Positions 1-6,089 of a stretch of DNA of 10,000 nucleotides are shown here, piece after piece; within the stretch, counting starts at the first letter, position 1; every line of letters starts with the position of its first letter. The DNA comes from Actinomycetes bacterium (GTDB lineage Bacteria; Actinomycetota; Actinomycetes; Actinomycetales; Microbacteriaceae). The notes under the pieces are model-generated. The model did not search any database, had not been told where the DNA came from, and saw only the letters and a list, made by a program, of their open reading frames with translations. Where the stretch lies: the NCBI GenBank assembly GCA_023386365.1, contig JAEWJX010000054.1, positions 1 through 10,000 of the forward strand. The letters run 5' to 3'. The position numbers and the translations under genes were made by a program.

Positions 1-1468
1 CGCGGTGCTCCGGGACGGCCGGGTCGGTGTCGGGCGTGTTGGTGAACGCGCCGGGCGCCGACCGCGGCACCGCGGCGTGCCGGTCGGGCACCCGGTGCCG
101 GTGGGGCACGGGCGCGTCGACGTCGCGCAGCGCCGCGAGGAACCGCTCACGCTCGCGGTCGAACAGCGCGTCGTCGTCGGCCAGGTCGAACACCGCCGAC
201 ATGAAGTTCTCGCTCGACGCGCCCTCCTCGAGGCGCCGCACGAGGTACGCGATCGCGACGTCGAACTCCTGGGGAGCGACCACCGGGGTGTACAGCAGCA
301 GTCCGCCGGCGTCGCGTCGCACGGCCTCGGCCTGCGCGGGCGCCATCCCGAGGAGCATCTCGATCTCGACGCCGCCCTCGACCCCGCGGGTGCGGGCGAG
401 GTGCCGCGCGTAGGCGAGGTCGAAGAGGTTGTGCCCGGCGACGCCGATGCGCACGTCGTCGATGTTCTCGGGGCGCAGCGCCACATCCAGCACGCGCTTG
501 TAGTTGGTGTCGCTCTGCTGCTTGGTCGCCCAGGTGGCGAGCGGCCAGTCGTGCAGCGATGCGTCGACGCGCTCCATCGGCAGGTTCGCGCCCTTCACGA
601 CGCGCACCTTGATGCCCGCGCCTCCAGCCGTGCGACGCGCGCGCGACCAGTCACGCAGGCGCAGGTACGCGCCGAGTGCGTCGGGCAGGTATGCCTGCAG
701 CACGATCCCCGCCTCGAGTCCGCGCAGGTGCGGCTGGTCGAGGATCGCGGTGAACACGGCGATCGTCAGGTCGAGGTCCTTGTACTCCTCCATGTCGAGG
801 TTCACGAACTTCGCCGGTGTCGCGGCGGCGGCCTCCTCGAACAGGGGCGTGAGCGCGGTGACGATGTCGGCGACGGCCTCGTCGAACGCCCACGGGGTGT
901 GGGGTGCGACGGTCGCCGAGACCTTGATGGACACGTAGTCGACGTCGTCGCGCGCCAGCAGCCGACGCGTTCCGGCGAGCCGGCGTCCGGCTTCGTGGGC
1001 TCCGAGCACGGCCTCGCCGAGCAGGTTGACGTTGGGGCGTGCGCCCGCGCCCCGAATGCGGCGCAGCGCCTTGCCGAGGCCCGGGTCGTCGGCGTCGATC
1101 ACCAAGTGGGCGACCATCCGCCGCAGCACGGCGCGCGCGATGGGGACGACGATGCCCGGCAGGAGCGGCGCCACGAGGCCCCCGACTCGGATGGCGGCGC
1201 GCAGCGGCCACGCGAGGAACGCGGGCGGACGCTTCGCGAGGTGGGCGAGGGTGCGGGCGGCGACGCGAGTGTCTTCGGGGCGGATGACGCCGTCGACGAA
1301 GCCGACGGCGAACTCGAGGCCGGCGGGGTCTTGCAGCAGGCCCGCGAGGCGTTTCGCCGACGGGTCGACGGGCAGCGCGGCCGCGGTCGTCAGCCAGTCG
1401 CGCACCTGCGCGACGACGGCGTCGGCGAGGGCGGCGGATTCGGTCGGGGCGAGCTTCTGCGCGGTCAC
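1..1468 (-). CDS. putA: Bifunctional proline dehydrogenase / L-glutamate-gamma-semialdehyde dehydrogenase PutA, N-terminal part (runs off left edge)
   Basis: PutA oxidises proline to pyrroline-5-carboxylate with FAD, then oxidises the semialdehyde to glutamate with NAD+. The 489 codons present cover the proline dehydrogenase barrel. Visible family motifs are RPNVNLLGEAVLG (144-156), NLDMEEYKDLDLT (223-235), VRVVKGAN (288-295; its Lys matches the active-site Lys of E. coli PutA), GVAGHN (342-347), EIEMLLGM (368-375) and YLVRRL (408-413), whose two Arg bind the proline carboxylate. The last residues, FTNTPDTDPAVPEH, look like the entry to the fused aldehyde dehydrogenase domain, so a bifunctional enzyme is inferred although that domain is outside the window. 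There is no N-terminal ribbon-helix-helix domain, so it is not self-regulating like E. coli PutA; the divergent LysR gene is the likely regulator. The GTG at 1468 is the only plausible start after an in-frame stop near 1529, and no good Shine-Dalgarno precedes it. Confidence 0.93.
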   Translation of the reverse strand, partial: MTAQKLAPTESAALADAVVAQVRDWLTTAAALPVDPSAKRLAGLLQDPAGLEFAVGFVDGVIRPEDTRVAARTLAHLAKRPPAFLAWPLRAAIRVGGLVAPLLPGIVVPIARAVLRRMVAHLVIDADDPGLGKALRRIRGAGARPNVNLLGEAVLGAHEAGRRLAGTRRLLARDDVDYVSIKVSATVAPHTPWAFDEAVADIVTALTPLFEEAAAATPAKFVNLDMEEYKDLDLTIAVFTAILDQPHLRGLEAGIVLQAYLPDALGAYLRLRDWSRARRTAGGAGIKVRVVKGANLPMERVDASLHDWPLATWATKQQSDTNYKRVLDVALRPENIDDVRIGVAGHNLFDLAYARHLARTRGVEGGVEIEMLLGMAPAQAEAVRRDAGGLLLYTPVVAPQEFDVAIAYLVRRLEEGASSENFMSAVFDLADDDALFDRERERFLAALRDVDAPVPHRHRVPDRHAAVPRSAPGAFTNTPDTDPAVPEHR

Positions 1469-1476
1469 CGCAGAAG
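1454..1476 (-). promoter_or_regulatory. Inverted repeat placing the putA start codon in a hairpin loop
   Basis: CTTCTGCG (1454-1461) and CGCAGAAG (1469-1476) are perfect 8-bp complements with a 7-nt spacer. In putA mRNA the spacer is the loop and begins exactly with the GUG start codon. This could hold back translation initiation, or be a DNA operator overlapping the start. The repeat is seen directly; the function is inference, and short GC-rich repeats also arise by chance. Confidence 0.45.
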
Positions 1477-1518
1477 TATGCGGCGCGACGTCCCGTAAGG
1501 TATAGCAACGAATACTTC
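1473..1518. promoter_or_regulatory. Candidate operator: spaced inverted repeat between putA and lysR-type gene
   Basis: GAAGTATGCG (1473-1482) and CGAATACTTC (1509-1518) form an inverted repeat matching at 9 of 10 positions, with a 26-bp gap that contains the putA -10 candidate. The second arm also belongs to a shorter inverted repeat, GAATA-N8-TATTC (1510-1527). LysR-type proteins commonly bind two spaced sites in the gap between their own gene and a divergent target. The repeats are seen; their assignment to the neighbouring regulator is inference. Confidence 0.4.
1499..1507 (-). promoter_or_regulatory. Candidate extended -10 promoter element for putA
   Basis: Read on the minus strand this is TGCTATACC, a TGn extension followed by a TATACC hexamer. 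Transcription would begin near 1492, about 24 nt before the putA GTG. There is no good -35 hexamer at 17-18 bp, which suits an extended -10 or an activator-dependent promoter. The candidate operator half-site at 1509-1518 abuts it. Confidence 0.4.
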
Positions 1519-1540
1519 GCGATATTCATCAGTTCTGCTT

Positions 1541-1545
1541 AAGGA
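1541..1545 (+). promoter_or_regulatory. Ribosome binding site of the LysR-type gene
   Basis: AAGGA lies 6 nt before the ATG at 1552 and supports that start codon. Confidence 0.6.
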
Positions 1546-1551
1546 TCAGGC

Positions 1552-2463
1552 ATGCTCGACGTTCGCCGCCTCGCCCTCCTCCGCGAGCTGAGCCTTCGCG
1601 GCACGATCGCCGCCGTCGCGGCAGCCCTCCACCAGACGCCGTCATCCGTGTCGCAGCAGCTGGCACTCCTCGAACGCGAGGCGGGCGTGCCACTCCTCCG
1701 GAAAGCCGGCCGCCGCCTCCAACTCACCCCGCAGGCCGAGCTGCTCGTCACTCATACGGCCGCGATCCTCGACCGGCTCGAACAGGCCGACACCGAACTC
1801 GCCGCCTCGCTGCAGTCGGCCTCCGGCACGATCCGGGTCGCGATCTTCCAGTCGGTCGCGCTCGCCCTGCTGCCGGCGGCGCTCGACGTGCTCGAACGCG
1901 AGCACCCCGAACTCACCGCCGTCGTCACCCAGCGCGAACCCGAGACGGCGCTCCACGAGACCTTCGCGCGCGACTTCGACCTCGTCATCGCCGAGGAGTA
2001 CCCCGGACACGCCGCTCCGCGTCTCGCCGAACTCGACCGGCGCCCGCTCACCACCGACGCCATCCGGCTCGCCACACCGCCGGCCCACACCGGCCGCTTC
2101 GCCGCCCGCGACATCCGCGACGCGCGCGACGCCCCCTGGGTGATGGAGCCGCGCGGCGCCGCCTCCCGCCACTGGGCGGAGCAGGCCTGCCGTCGTGCCG
2201 GGTTCGAACCGCAGGTGCGTTTCGAGACGGCCGACCTGCAGGCGCAGGTGCGCCTCATCCAGACCGGTCACGCGGTCGCGCTGCTGCCGGACCTCATCTG
2301 GCAAGGCACCCCGCGCACCTCGGTCGAGCTCGTCCCCCTCGACGGCGACCCGAAGCGCACCGTGTTCACGTCCGCCCGGCTCGCGAGCGCCGCACGCCCC
2401 TCGGTCACCGCGTTCCGCGGCGCACTCGACCAGGCCGTGCGCGACACCGCCGCGGCCGACTGA
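1552..2463 (+). CDS. LysR-family transcriptional regulator
   Basis: A 303-residue protein, the usual LysR length. Residues 3-60 form the winged helix-turn-helix: the segment around 17-45 (GTIAAVAAALHQTPSSVSQQ) is the classic LysR pattern, followed by the wing LLRKAGRRLQLTPQ. A linker helix covers about 62-90. The periplasmic-binding-protein-like effector domain runs from about 93 (GTIRVAIFQS) to 295, with the usual VRLIQTGHAVALLPDL segment at 233-248. It acts in the cytoplasm on DNA and probably senses a small molecule. It is divergent from putA across 83 bp with inverted repeats, so proline, pyrroline-5-carboxylate or a related amino acid is the plausible inducer and putA the plausible target; that is inference from position. 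The gene ends 8 nt from a convergent membrane-protein gene. Start ATG 1552 has a good AAGGA. Confidence 0.92.
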   Translation: MLDVRRLALLRELSLRGTIAAVAAALHQTPSSVSQQLALLEREAGVPLLRKAGRRLQLTPQAELLVTHTAAILDRLEQADTELAASLQSASGTIRVAIFQSVALALLPAALDVLEREHPELTAVVTQREPETALHETFARDFDLVIAEEYPGHAAPRLAELDRRPLTTDAIRLATPPAHTGRFAARDIRDARDAPWVMEPRGAASRHWAEQACRRAGFEPQVRFETADLQAQVRLIQTGHAVALLPDLIWQGTPRTSVELVPLDGDPKRTVFTSARLASAARPSVTAFRGALDQAVRDTAAAD

Positions 2464-2468
2464 CGGCC
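2454..2468. terminator. Weak candidate hairpin at the lysR-type stop codon
   Basis: GGCCG-ACTGA-CGGCC is a perfect 5-bp stem around the TGA stop, between two convergent genes. It has no T-tract and is short, so it is at best a weak transcription stop. Confidence 0.25.
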
Positions 2469-2471
2469 CGG

Positions 2472-2873
2472 CTACTCGCGCGGCGACCGCGCCGACGTGG
2501 CCCGCACCACCGACGGCGCGAACAGGATCGCGAAGGTCGCCACCGAGACGATCACAATCGGCCACCCCCACGCGGGCTGCGCGAACGTGCCCTGCAAGGC
2601 ACCGAGCCCGATCGCGAACTGCAGCACCTGCCACACGATCGCCGACGCCCGCACCCACGCCTGCCCGTGGAGGAGGCCGACGATCGTCGCCGCCATCCAG
2701 GCGACCGCGACGAGCACCAGCACCGTGAGCGCCAGAGCGGTGGCCATGGATGCCGGTTCGGCCGCGACGAGGTCGATCAGCAGCACCGCGGCGACCACCG
2801 AGACGGCCGCGAGTTCGACGGCCAGAAGGGCCGCAAGCCCCCAGAACATGGGCGGACGAGCCGGGTTTCTCAC
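2472..2873 (-). CDS. Small integral membrane protein of unknown function
   Basis: A 133-residue protein that I do not recognise. Four hydrophobic stretches are visible at about 9-33, 44-66, 74-94 and 102-122, with short polar loops and a basic C-terminal tail (VRATSARSPRE). This fits a small four-helix inner-membrane protein with both ends in the cytoplasm. The open frame extends upstream to 3059 but would then run through the whiB promoter region with a non-conserved, non-membrane N-terminus. The GTG at 2873 is preferred because GGGA sits 8 nt before it. ATG 2849, eight codons further in, would also keep all four helices. It is convergent with the LysR gene and divergent from whiB1 across 201 bp. 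Its codon use matches the neighbours, and nothing ties it to a pathway. Confidence 0.75.
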   Translation of the reverse strand: MRNPARPPMFWGLAALLAVELAAVSVVAAVLLIDLVAAEPASMATALALTVLVLVAVAWMAATIVGLLHGQAWVRASAIVWQVLQFAIGLGALQGTFAQPAWGWPIVIVSVATFAILFAPSVVRATSARSPRE

Positions 2874-2936
2874 AGCGATATCCCATTCAAAGCTATTGAT
2901 TCGGTGTAACAAGTATGAAACCCTGAACGCGGTTGA

Positions 2937-2949
2937 TGTGACGCTCACA
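2937..2949. promoter_or_regulatory. Short palindromic site upstream of whiB1 (CRP-like arms)
   Basis: TGTGA-CGC-TCACA is a perfect inverted repeat with the same arms as a CRP/FNR-family site but a 3-bp rather than 6-bp spacer. M. tuberculosis whiB1 is known to be controlled by a CRP-family protein, which makes the position suggestive. The short spacer argues against a standard CRP site, and it may bind another dimeric regulator. Confidence 0.3.
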
Positions 2950-3057
2950 ACGTGGTGAGTGATCCGATTTCGAACCAAATCCCCCACACGAAAAAGGATC
3001 CTCTCGACCACGCGCGGAAACAACCGAATGCCTCCGCGTGCGTCATCAGAACCACAC

Positions 3058-3064
3058 AAAGGAG
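3058..3064 (+). promoter_or_regulatory. Ribosome binding site of whiB1
   Basis: AAAGGAG ends 10 nt before the ATG at 3075. It fixes the start at the conserved MDWR and excludes longer in-frame starts such as 2952. Confidence 0.75.
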
Positions 3065-3074
3065 CACCGCACAG

Positions 3075-3323
3075 ATGGACTGGCGTGACAAGGCCGCCTG
3101 CCTCACCGTCGACCCCGAGCTTTTCTTCCCGGTCGGCAACACGGGGCCCGCTGTAGACCAGATCGAGAAGGCCAAGACGGTCTGCGGTCGGTGCACCGTC
3201 TCCGAGCAGTGCCTGCAGTACGCCCTCGAGACCAACCAGGACTCGGGCGTCTGGGGCGGCCTCAGCGAAGACGAGCGTCGCGCCCTGAAGCGCCGCGCAG
3301 CTCGCGCCCGCCGCGCCTCCTAG
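3075..3323 (+). CDS. whiB1: WhiB-family iron-sulfur transcriptional regulator, WhiB1/WblE type
   Basis: An 82-residue protein, close to the 84 residues of M. tuberculosis WhiB1. The four Cys that ligate the [4Fe-4S] cluster are at 9, 37, 40 and 46 in the family spacing (C-X27-C-X2-C-X5-C). The GVWGG turn is at 58-62, followed by SEDERRALKRR and a basic DNA-binding tail. The start MDWRDKA and the segment DPELFFPVGN closely match WhiB1/WblE, the WhiB branch that is essential in mycobacteria, responds to nitric oxide and works with the primary sigma factor. It is a cytoplasmic transcription factor. Its gene is convergent with pdtaS with 15 nt between the stop codons, the same arrangement as Rv3219/Rv3220c. 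ATG 3075 is supported by AAAGGAG and by the conserved N-terminus. Confidence 0.95.
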   Translation: MDWRDKAACLTVDPELFFPVGNTGPAVDQIEKAKTVCGRCTVSEQCLQYALETNQDSGVWGGLSEDERRALKRRAARARRAS

Positions 3324-3336
3324 TCATCCCGCCGAT

Positions 3337-3359
3337 CACTACCCCCTCGTGAGGTAGTG
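3337..3359. terminator. Candidate bidirectional terminator hairpin between whiB1 and pdtaS
   Basis: CACTACC (3337-3343) and GGTAGTG (3353-3359) form a perfect 7-bp stem with a 9-nt loop. It lies just after the whiB1 stop and covers the pdtaS stop codon. No T-tract follows on either strand, so termination strength is uncertain. The position between convergent genes is the main support. Confidence 0.4.
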
Positions 3360-4832
3360 CAGCGGCACCTGGATCGTCACCTCGGTGCCTTCGCCTTCGA
3401 GCGTGTGCCAGTCGATGGTGCCACCCAGTTCGCCCTGGATCAGGGTGCGCACGATCTGAGTACCGAGACCCGATCCGACCTTGCCCTCCGGCAGGCCGAC
3501 CCCGTTGTCGCGCACCCGCACACTCAGCAGCTCGTTCTTGCGCTTCGCCGAGATCACGATCTCGCCGTCCCGTTCGGCGAGACCGTGCTCGACGGCGTTG
3601 GTGACGAGTTCCGTGAGCGCGAGCGCGAGCGGCGTCGCGTACTCCGAAGGCAGCATCCCGAACGACCCGGTCTTCGTGGGCCGCACCGTCGTGTTGTGGC
3701 TTGACGCGACCTCGGTGACGAGCAGCAGCACCCGGTCGAAGACGTCGTCGAAGTCGACGTTCTGACTCAGTCCCTCCGAGAGGGTGTCGTGCACCAACGA
3801 GATGGCGGTCACGCGCCGCATCGCCTGCGTGAGGGCGTCGCGGGCGACGTCGTTGTGGGTGCGGCGGCTCTGGATGCGCAGCAGCGACGCCACCGTCTGC
3901 AGGTTGTTCTTCACGCGGTGGTGGATCTCGCGGATCGTCGCGTCCTTGGTGATGAGCTCCTGCTCCTGGTGGCGAACCTCGGTGACGTCGCGGATGAGCA
4001 CGATCGCGCCGACCCGCTCACCCTTGTGGCGCAGCGGGATGGCACGGAGCGTCACCGTGACCCCGCGCGCCTCGATGTCGGTGCGCCACGGCGCACGCCC
4101 GGTGACCACGAGCGGCAGCGACTCGTCGACGGTGAGCTTGCCGGAGAGCAGCGCGGTGGCCACCTCGGCGAGCGACTCCCCCTCCAGTTCGCCGGCGAAC
4201 CCCATCCGGTTGAATGCGGAGAGGGCGTTGGGACTCGCGAAGGTGACGATGCCGTCGACGTCGAGCCGGATGAGGCCGTCGGATGCGCGGGGGGCGCCGC
4301 GTCGCGGCAGCGTCGGCGCACCCAGGTCGGGGAAGTCGCCTCGGGCGATCATGCCGAACAGATCGTCGGCGCACTGGTTGAAGGTGAGCTCCTGGCGGCT
4401 GGGGGTGCGCGCCTCGGACAGGTTCGAGTGGCGGGTGAGCACGGCGATCGGCGCCGTCGTGGTCGCGGCTCCGCTCGGGCTGAGGCGCCGCAGCACGGGC
4501 ACGGCACGCACCCGCGTGGGGGTCTCCTCGTACCAGTCGGGCGCGGAGGTGTCGACGATGCGCACCTCGTCGAAGGCCTGCGTCACCTGGGCGCGCCACT
4601 CGGGCTTGATCTCCTGACCCACGAAGTCGCGGTAGAAGAGGGTCGCCGCGGACGACGGGCGCGAGTGGGCGACGGCGATGAAGCTGCCCGCATCGGTGGG
4701 AACCCAGAGCACGATGTCGGCGAACGCGAGGTCGGCGATCAGCTGGCCGTCGGCCACGAGCAGGTGGAGCCACTCGATGTCGACCTCGGACGCTTTGCCG
4801 TGGGCGAGCATGAGCTCGGAGAGCGTGGACAC
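3339..4832 (-). CDS. pdtaS: PdtaS-type cytosolic sensor histidine kinase (HisKA_2/HWE class)
   Basis: A 497-residue protein with the layout of M. tuberculosis PdtaS (Rv3220c): an N-terminal GAF-like sensor (about 1-165), a PAS domain (about 180-285, with DGLIRLDVDGIVTFASPNALSA), then the kinase. The phosphorylation helix is KDATIREIHHRVKNNLQ (296-312); the first His, 304, is the expected phosphoacceptor. The ATP-binding domain has an N-box (ELVTNAVEHGL, Asn412) and G-boxes DNGVGLPEG (442-450) and GSGLGTQIV (453-461). No membrane segment is seen, so it is soluble. The family phosphorylates PdtaR, an ANTAR-domain RNA-binding antiterminator, which is not in this window. The start GTG 4832 gives the conserved MSTL N-terminus, with AGGAG overlapping the upstream stop. 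It is the last gene of the SAF/CpaE-like operon, 5 nt after the ATPase gene. The longer open frame to 5381 overlaps that gene and is rejected. Confidence 0.93.
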   Translation of the reverse strand: MSTLSELMLAHGKASEVDIEWLHLLVADGQLIADLAFADIVLWVPTDAGSFIAVAHSRPSSAATLFYRDFVGQEIKPEWRAQVTQAFDEVRIVDTSAPDWYEETPTRVRAVPVLRRLSPSGAATTTAPIAVLTRHSNLSEARTPSRQELTFNQCADDLFGMIARGDFPDLGAPTLPRRGAPRASDGLIRLDVDGIVTFASPNALSAFNRMGFAGELEGESLAEVATALLSGKLTVDESLPLVVTGRAPWRTDIEARGVTVTLRAIPLRHKGERVGAIVLIRDVTEVRHQEQELITKDATIREIHHRVKNNLQTVASLLRIQSRRTHNDVARDALTQAMRRVTAISLVHDTLSEGLSQNVDFDDVFDRVLLLVTEVASSHNTTVRPTKTGSFGMLPSEYATPLALALTELVTNAVEHGLAERDGEIVISAKRKNELLSVRVRDNGVGLPEGKVGSGLGTQIVRTLIQGELGGTIDWHTLEGEGTEVTIQVPLHYLTRG

Positions 4833-4837
4833 GTCTC

Positions 4838-6088
4838 CTAGGCTATCCGCCGCCCGCGGCGCCGCCGTCCGCTCTGCCCGATCGCCCCGGGCACGAGCCG
4901 ATCCGCCAACTCCCGGATGGCGGCGCGCGCCGCGCTGCGCGGCGCGGCGTCGCGCAGGGGACGCCCGGCGAGAAGTGCCGCATCGAAGGCCGCCGGGTCC
5001 CACGGGATGAGCACCGCCTCGCGGATGCCGCCGAACCGCTCGAGCGTCTGACGCACCTGACCCCCGGGGCCGGGTCCGAGCACACGCGCGCGCACCTTGT
5101 TGACGGCCACCACGACGCGCTCCCTCTCCACGAGGTCGCCGAGCTCGGCGTGCCCGCGCAGAAAACGCCCGATGCCCACGGCATCCGCGGCGGCGAGCGC
5201 CACCACTCGGTCGGCGCAGCGGAGTGCGGCGAGGCCGGCAGCGTTGCGGTGCGTGGTGGTCGCGTCGTCGTCGAGGCTGTCGCGTTCGAGACTTGCGGCG
5301 ACGTCGACGACCACCATCTGGAAGCTCACCCGGGCGGACGCCAGCGCACCCGTCACCCGCTCCTCGCCGAGTTCCGGCCACCGCGACGGTCGGCCGAGTC
5401 CCGTCAGCACCCGGAATCCGCCGCCCGCCGGCCCGAAGGGTGCGGCGATGCGGTCGAACTGGGCGTCATCCAGTCCCCCGATTCCCGCGAGTCGGCAGGC
5501 GGCCGCGAACCCGGGGGCCTCGTCGAGCAGACCAAGCGTGGGGGCGACGGATGCGGCGTGCGTGTCGGCGTCGGCGAGCACCACCCGGAGCCCGGATGCG
5601 GCGAGCTCGGCGGCGAGCGCGATGGCGACGCTTGTGCGCCCCGGCGCCCCGTGCGGGCCCCACACGGCGATCACCTTTCCCGGCTCCGCGGCCCCGTCTG
5701 CATCCCTCCTCACGGCCGCCGGGTGCGGCGGCCGTGCCGTGTGCTCCAGCGCCTGGGCCGGTCGAGGTGCCGCGGGATCCAGCAGCGTCCACGCGGGAGG
5801 GCCGTCGACGACGTCGACGATGCCGAGCCGACGCGCGTGCTGCCGCTCCTCGGCGTTGCCGACCACCACCAGCATCCGCACGCCGAGCAGGTCGGCGGAT
5901 TCGACCAGCGCGGCGGTGAGCAGCGTGGGAGCCGCGACCACGATGACGAGGTCGATCTGCTGCTGGGCGAGCCGGATCGCGAGCTCGTCTCCCCCGGAGC
6001 ATCCCGCGACCGCCGTGTGCCCGTGGTGCTCGGCAGACGCCGCGAGACGTCGTTCATCATCCGGGCCGAGGCAGAGTGCGACGCGCAC
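4838..6088 (-). CDS. CpaE/MinD-like P-loop ATPase with altered Walker A motif
   Basis: A 416-residue protein. Residues 1-120 look like a receiver-like or atypical N-terminal domain, as in CpaE/TadZ (VRVALCLGPDDE..., DLVIVVAAPTLLTAALVES). From about 138 a MinD/ParA-type ATPase begins: KVIAVWGPHGAPGRTS (138-153) is the P-loop, then ELAASGLRVVLADADTHAAS (161-180) with the switch-I region, VVVDVAAS (259-266) as the hydrophobic Walker B-like strand, and VVAVNKVR (326-333). The P-loop reads GAPGRTS instead of KGGxGKTS, so Arg151 replaces the nucleotide-binding Lys and the MinD signature Lys is absent. Family members place secretion or pilus machinery at a cell position; here the partner is unknown. 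Start GTG 6088 lies 1 nt after the stop of the SAF gene (TGAGGTG), indicating coupled translation. The C-terminus is basic (GRRRRGRRIA). The longer frame to 6439 is a shadow of the SAF gene. Confidence 0.82.
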   Translation of the reverse strand: MRVALCLGPDDERRLAASAEHHGHTAVAGCSGGDELAIRLAQQQIDLVIVVAAPTLLTAALVESADLLGVRMLVVVGNAEERQHARRLGIVDVVDGPPAWTLLDPAAPRPAQALEHTARPPHPAAVRRDADGAAEPGKVIAVWGPHGAPGRTSVAIALAAELAASGLRVVLADADTHAASVAPTLGLLDEAPGFAAACRLAGIGGLDDAQFDRIAAPFGPAGGGFRVLTGLGRPSRWPELGEERVTGALASARVSFQMVVVDVAASLERDSLDDDATTTHRNAAGLAALRCADRVVALAAADAVGIGRFLRGHAELGDLVERERVVVAVNKVRARVLGPGPGGQVRQTLERFGGIREAVLIPWDPAAFDAALLAGRPLRDAAPRSAARAAIRELADRLVPGAIGQSGRRRRGRRIA

Positions 6089-6089
6089 C

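Larger units (their letters stand above)
2874..3074. other. Divergent intergenic region upstream of whiB1, AT-richer than surroundings
   Basis: This 201-bp gap is the longest non-coding stretch in the window and is clearly less GC-rich than the genes, especially 2880-2920. It must hold the promoters of whiB1 and of the small membrane-protein gene. I could not find a convincing -35/-10 pair at normal spacing. It contains the inverted repeat at 2937-2949 and the whiB1 ribosome binding site at 3058-3064, and no further gene is supported. Confidence 0.6.

Noticed and set aside
5..1498. 497-codon open frame on the plus strand opposite putA
   Set aside because: It is Arg/Gly/Val/His-rich without domain patterns and lies opposite a strongly recognisable PutA; it is a GC-driven shadow frame.
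1510..1527. Classical T-N11-A LysR box at GAATA-N8-TATTC
   Set aside because: The symmetric T and A are 10, not 11, bases apart, so it does not fit the strict rule; kept only as a candidate operator.
651..1529. 292-codon minus-strand frame overlapping putA
   Set aside because: Arg/Pro-rich translation typical of a wrong frame; the PutA motifs are in a different minus frame.
1642..2886. 414-codon minus-strand frame opposite the LysR gene
   Set aside because: Low-complexity Arg/Gly/Val translation; the LysR protein on the other strand has clear family features.
2874..3059. N-terminal extension of the small membrane protein to 195 residues
   Set aside because: It would pass through the whiB1 promoter region; the added residues look like translated non-coding DNA.
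4833..5381. N-terminal extension of PdtaS to 680 residues
   Set aside because: The extra part is Arg-rich, overlaps the CpaE-like gene in another frame and is lacking in known PdtaS, which begins at MSTL.
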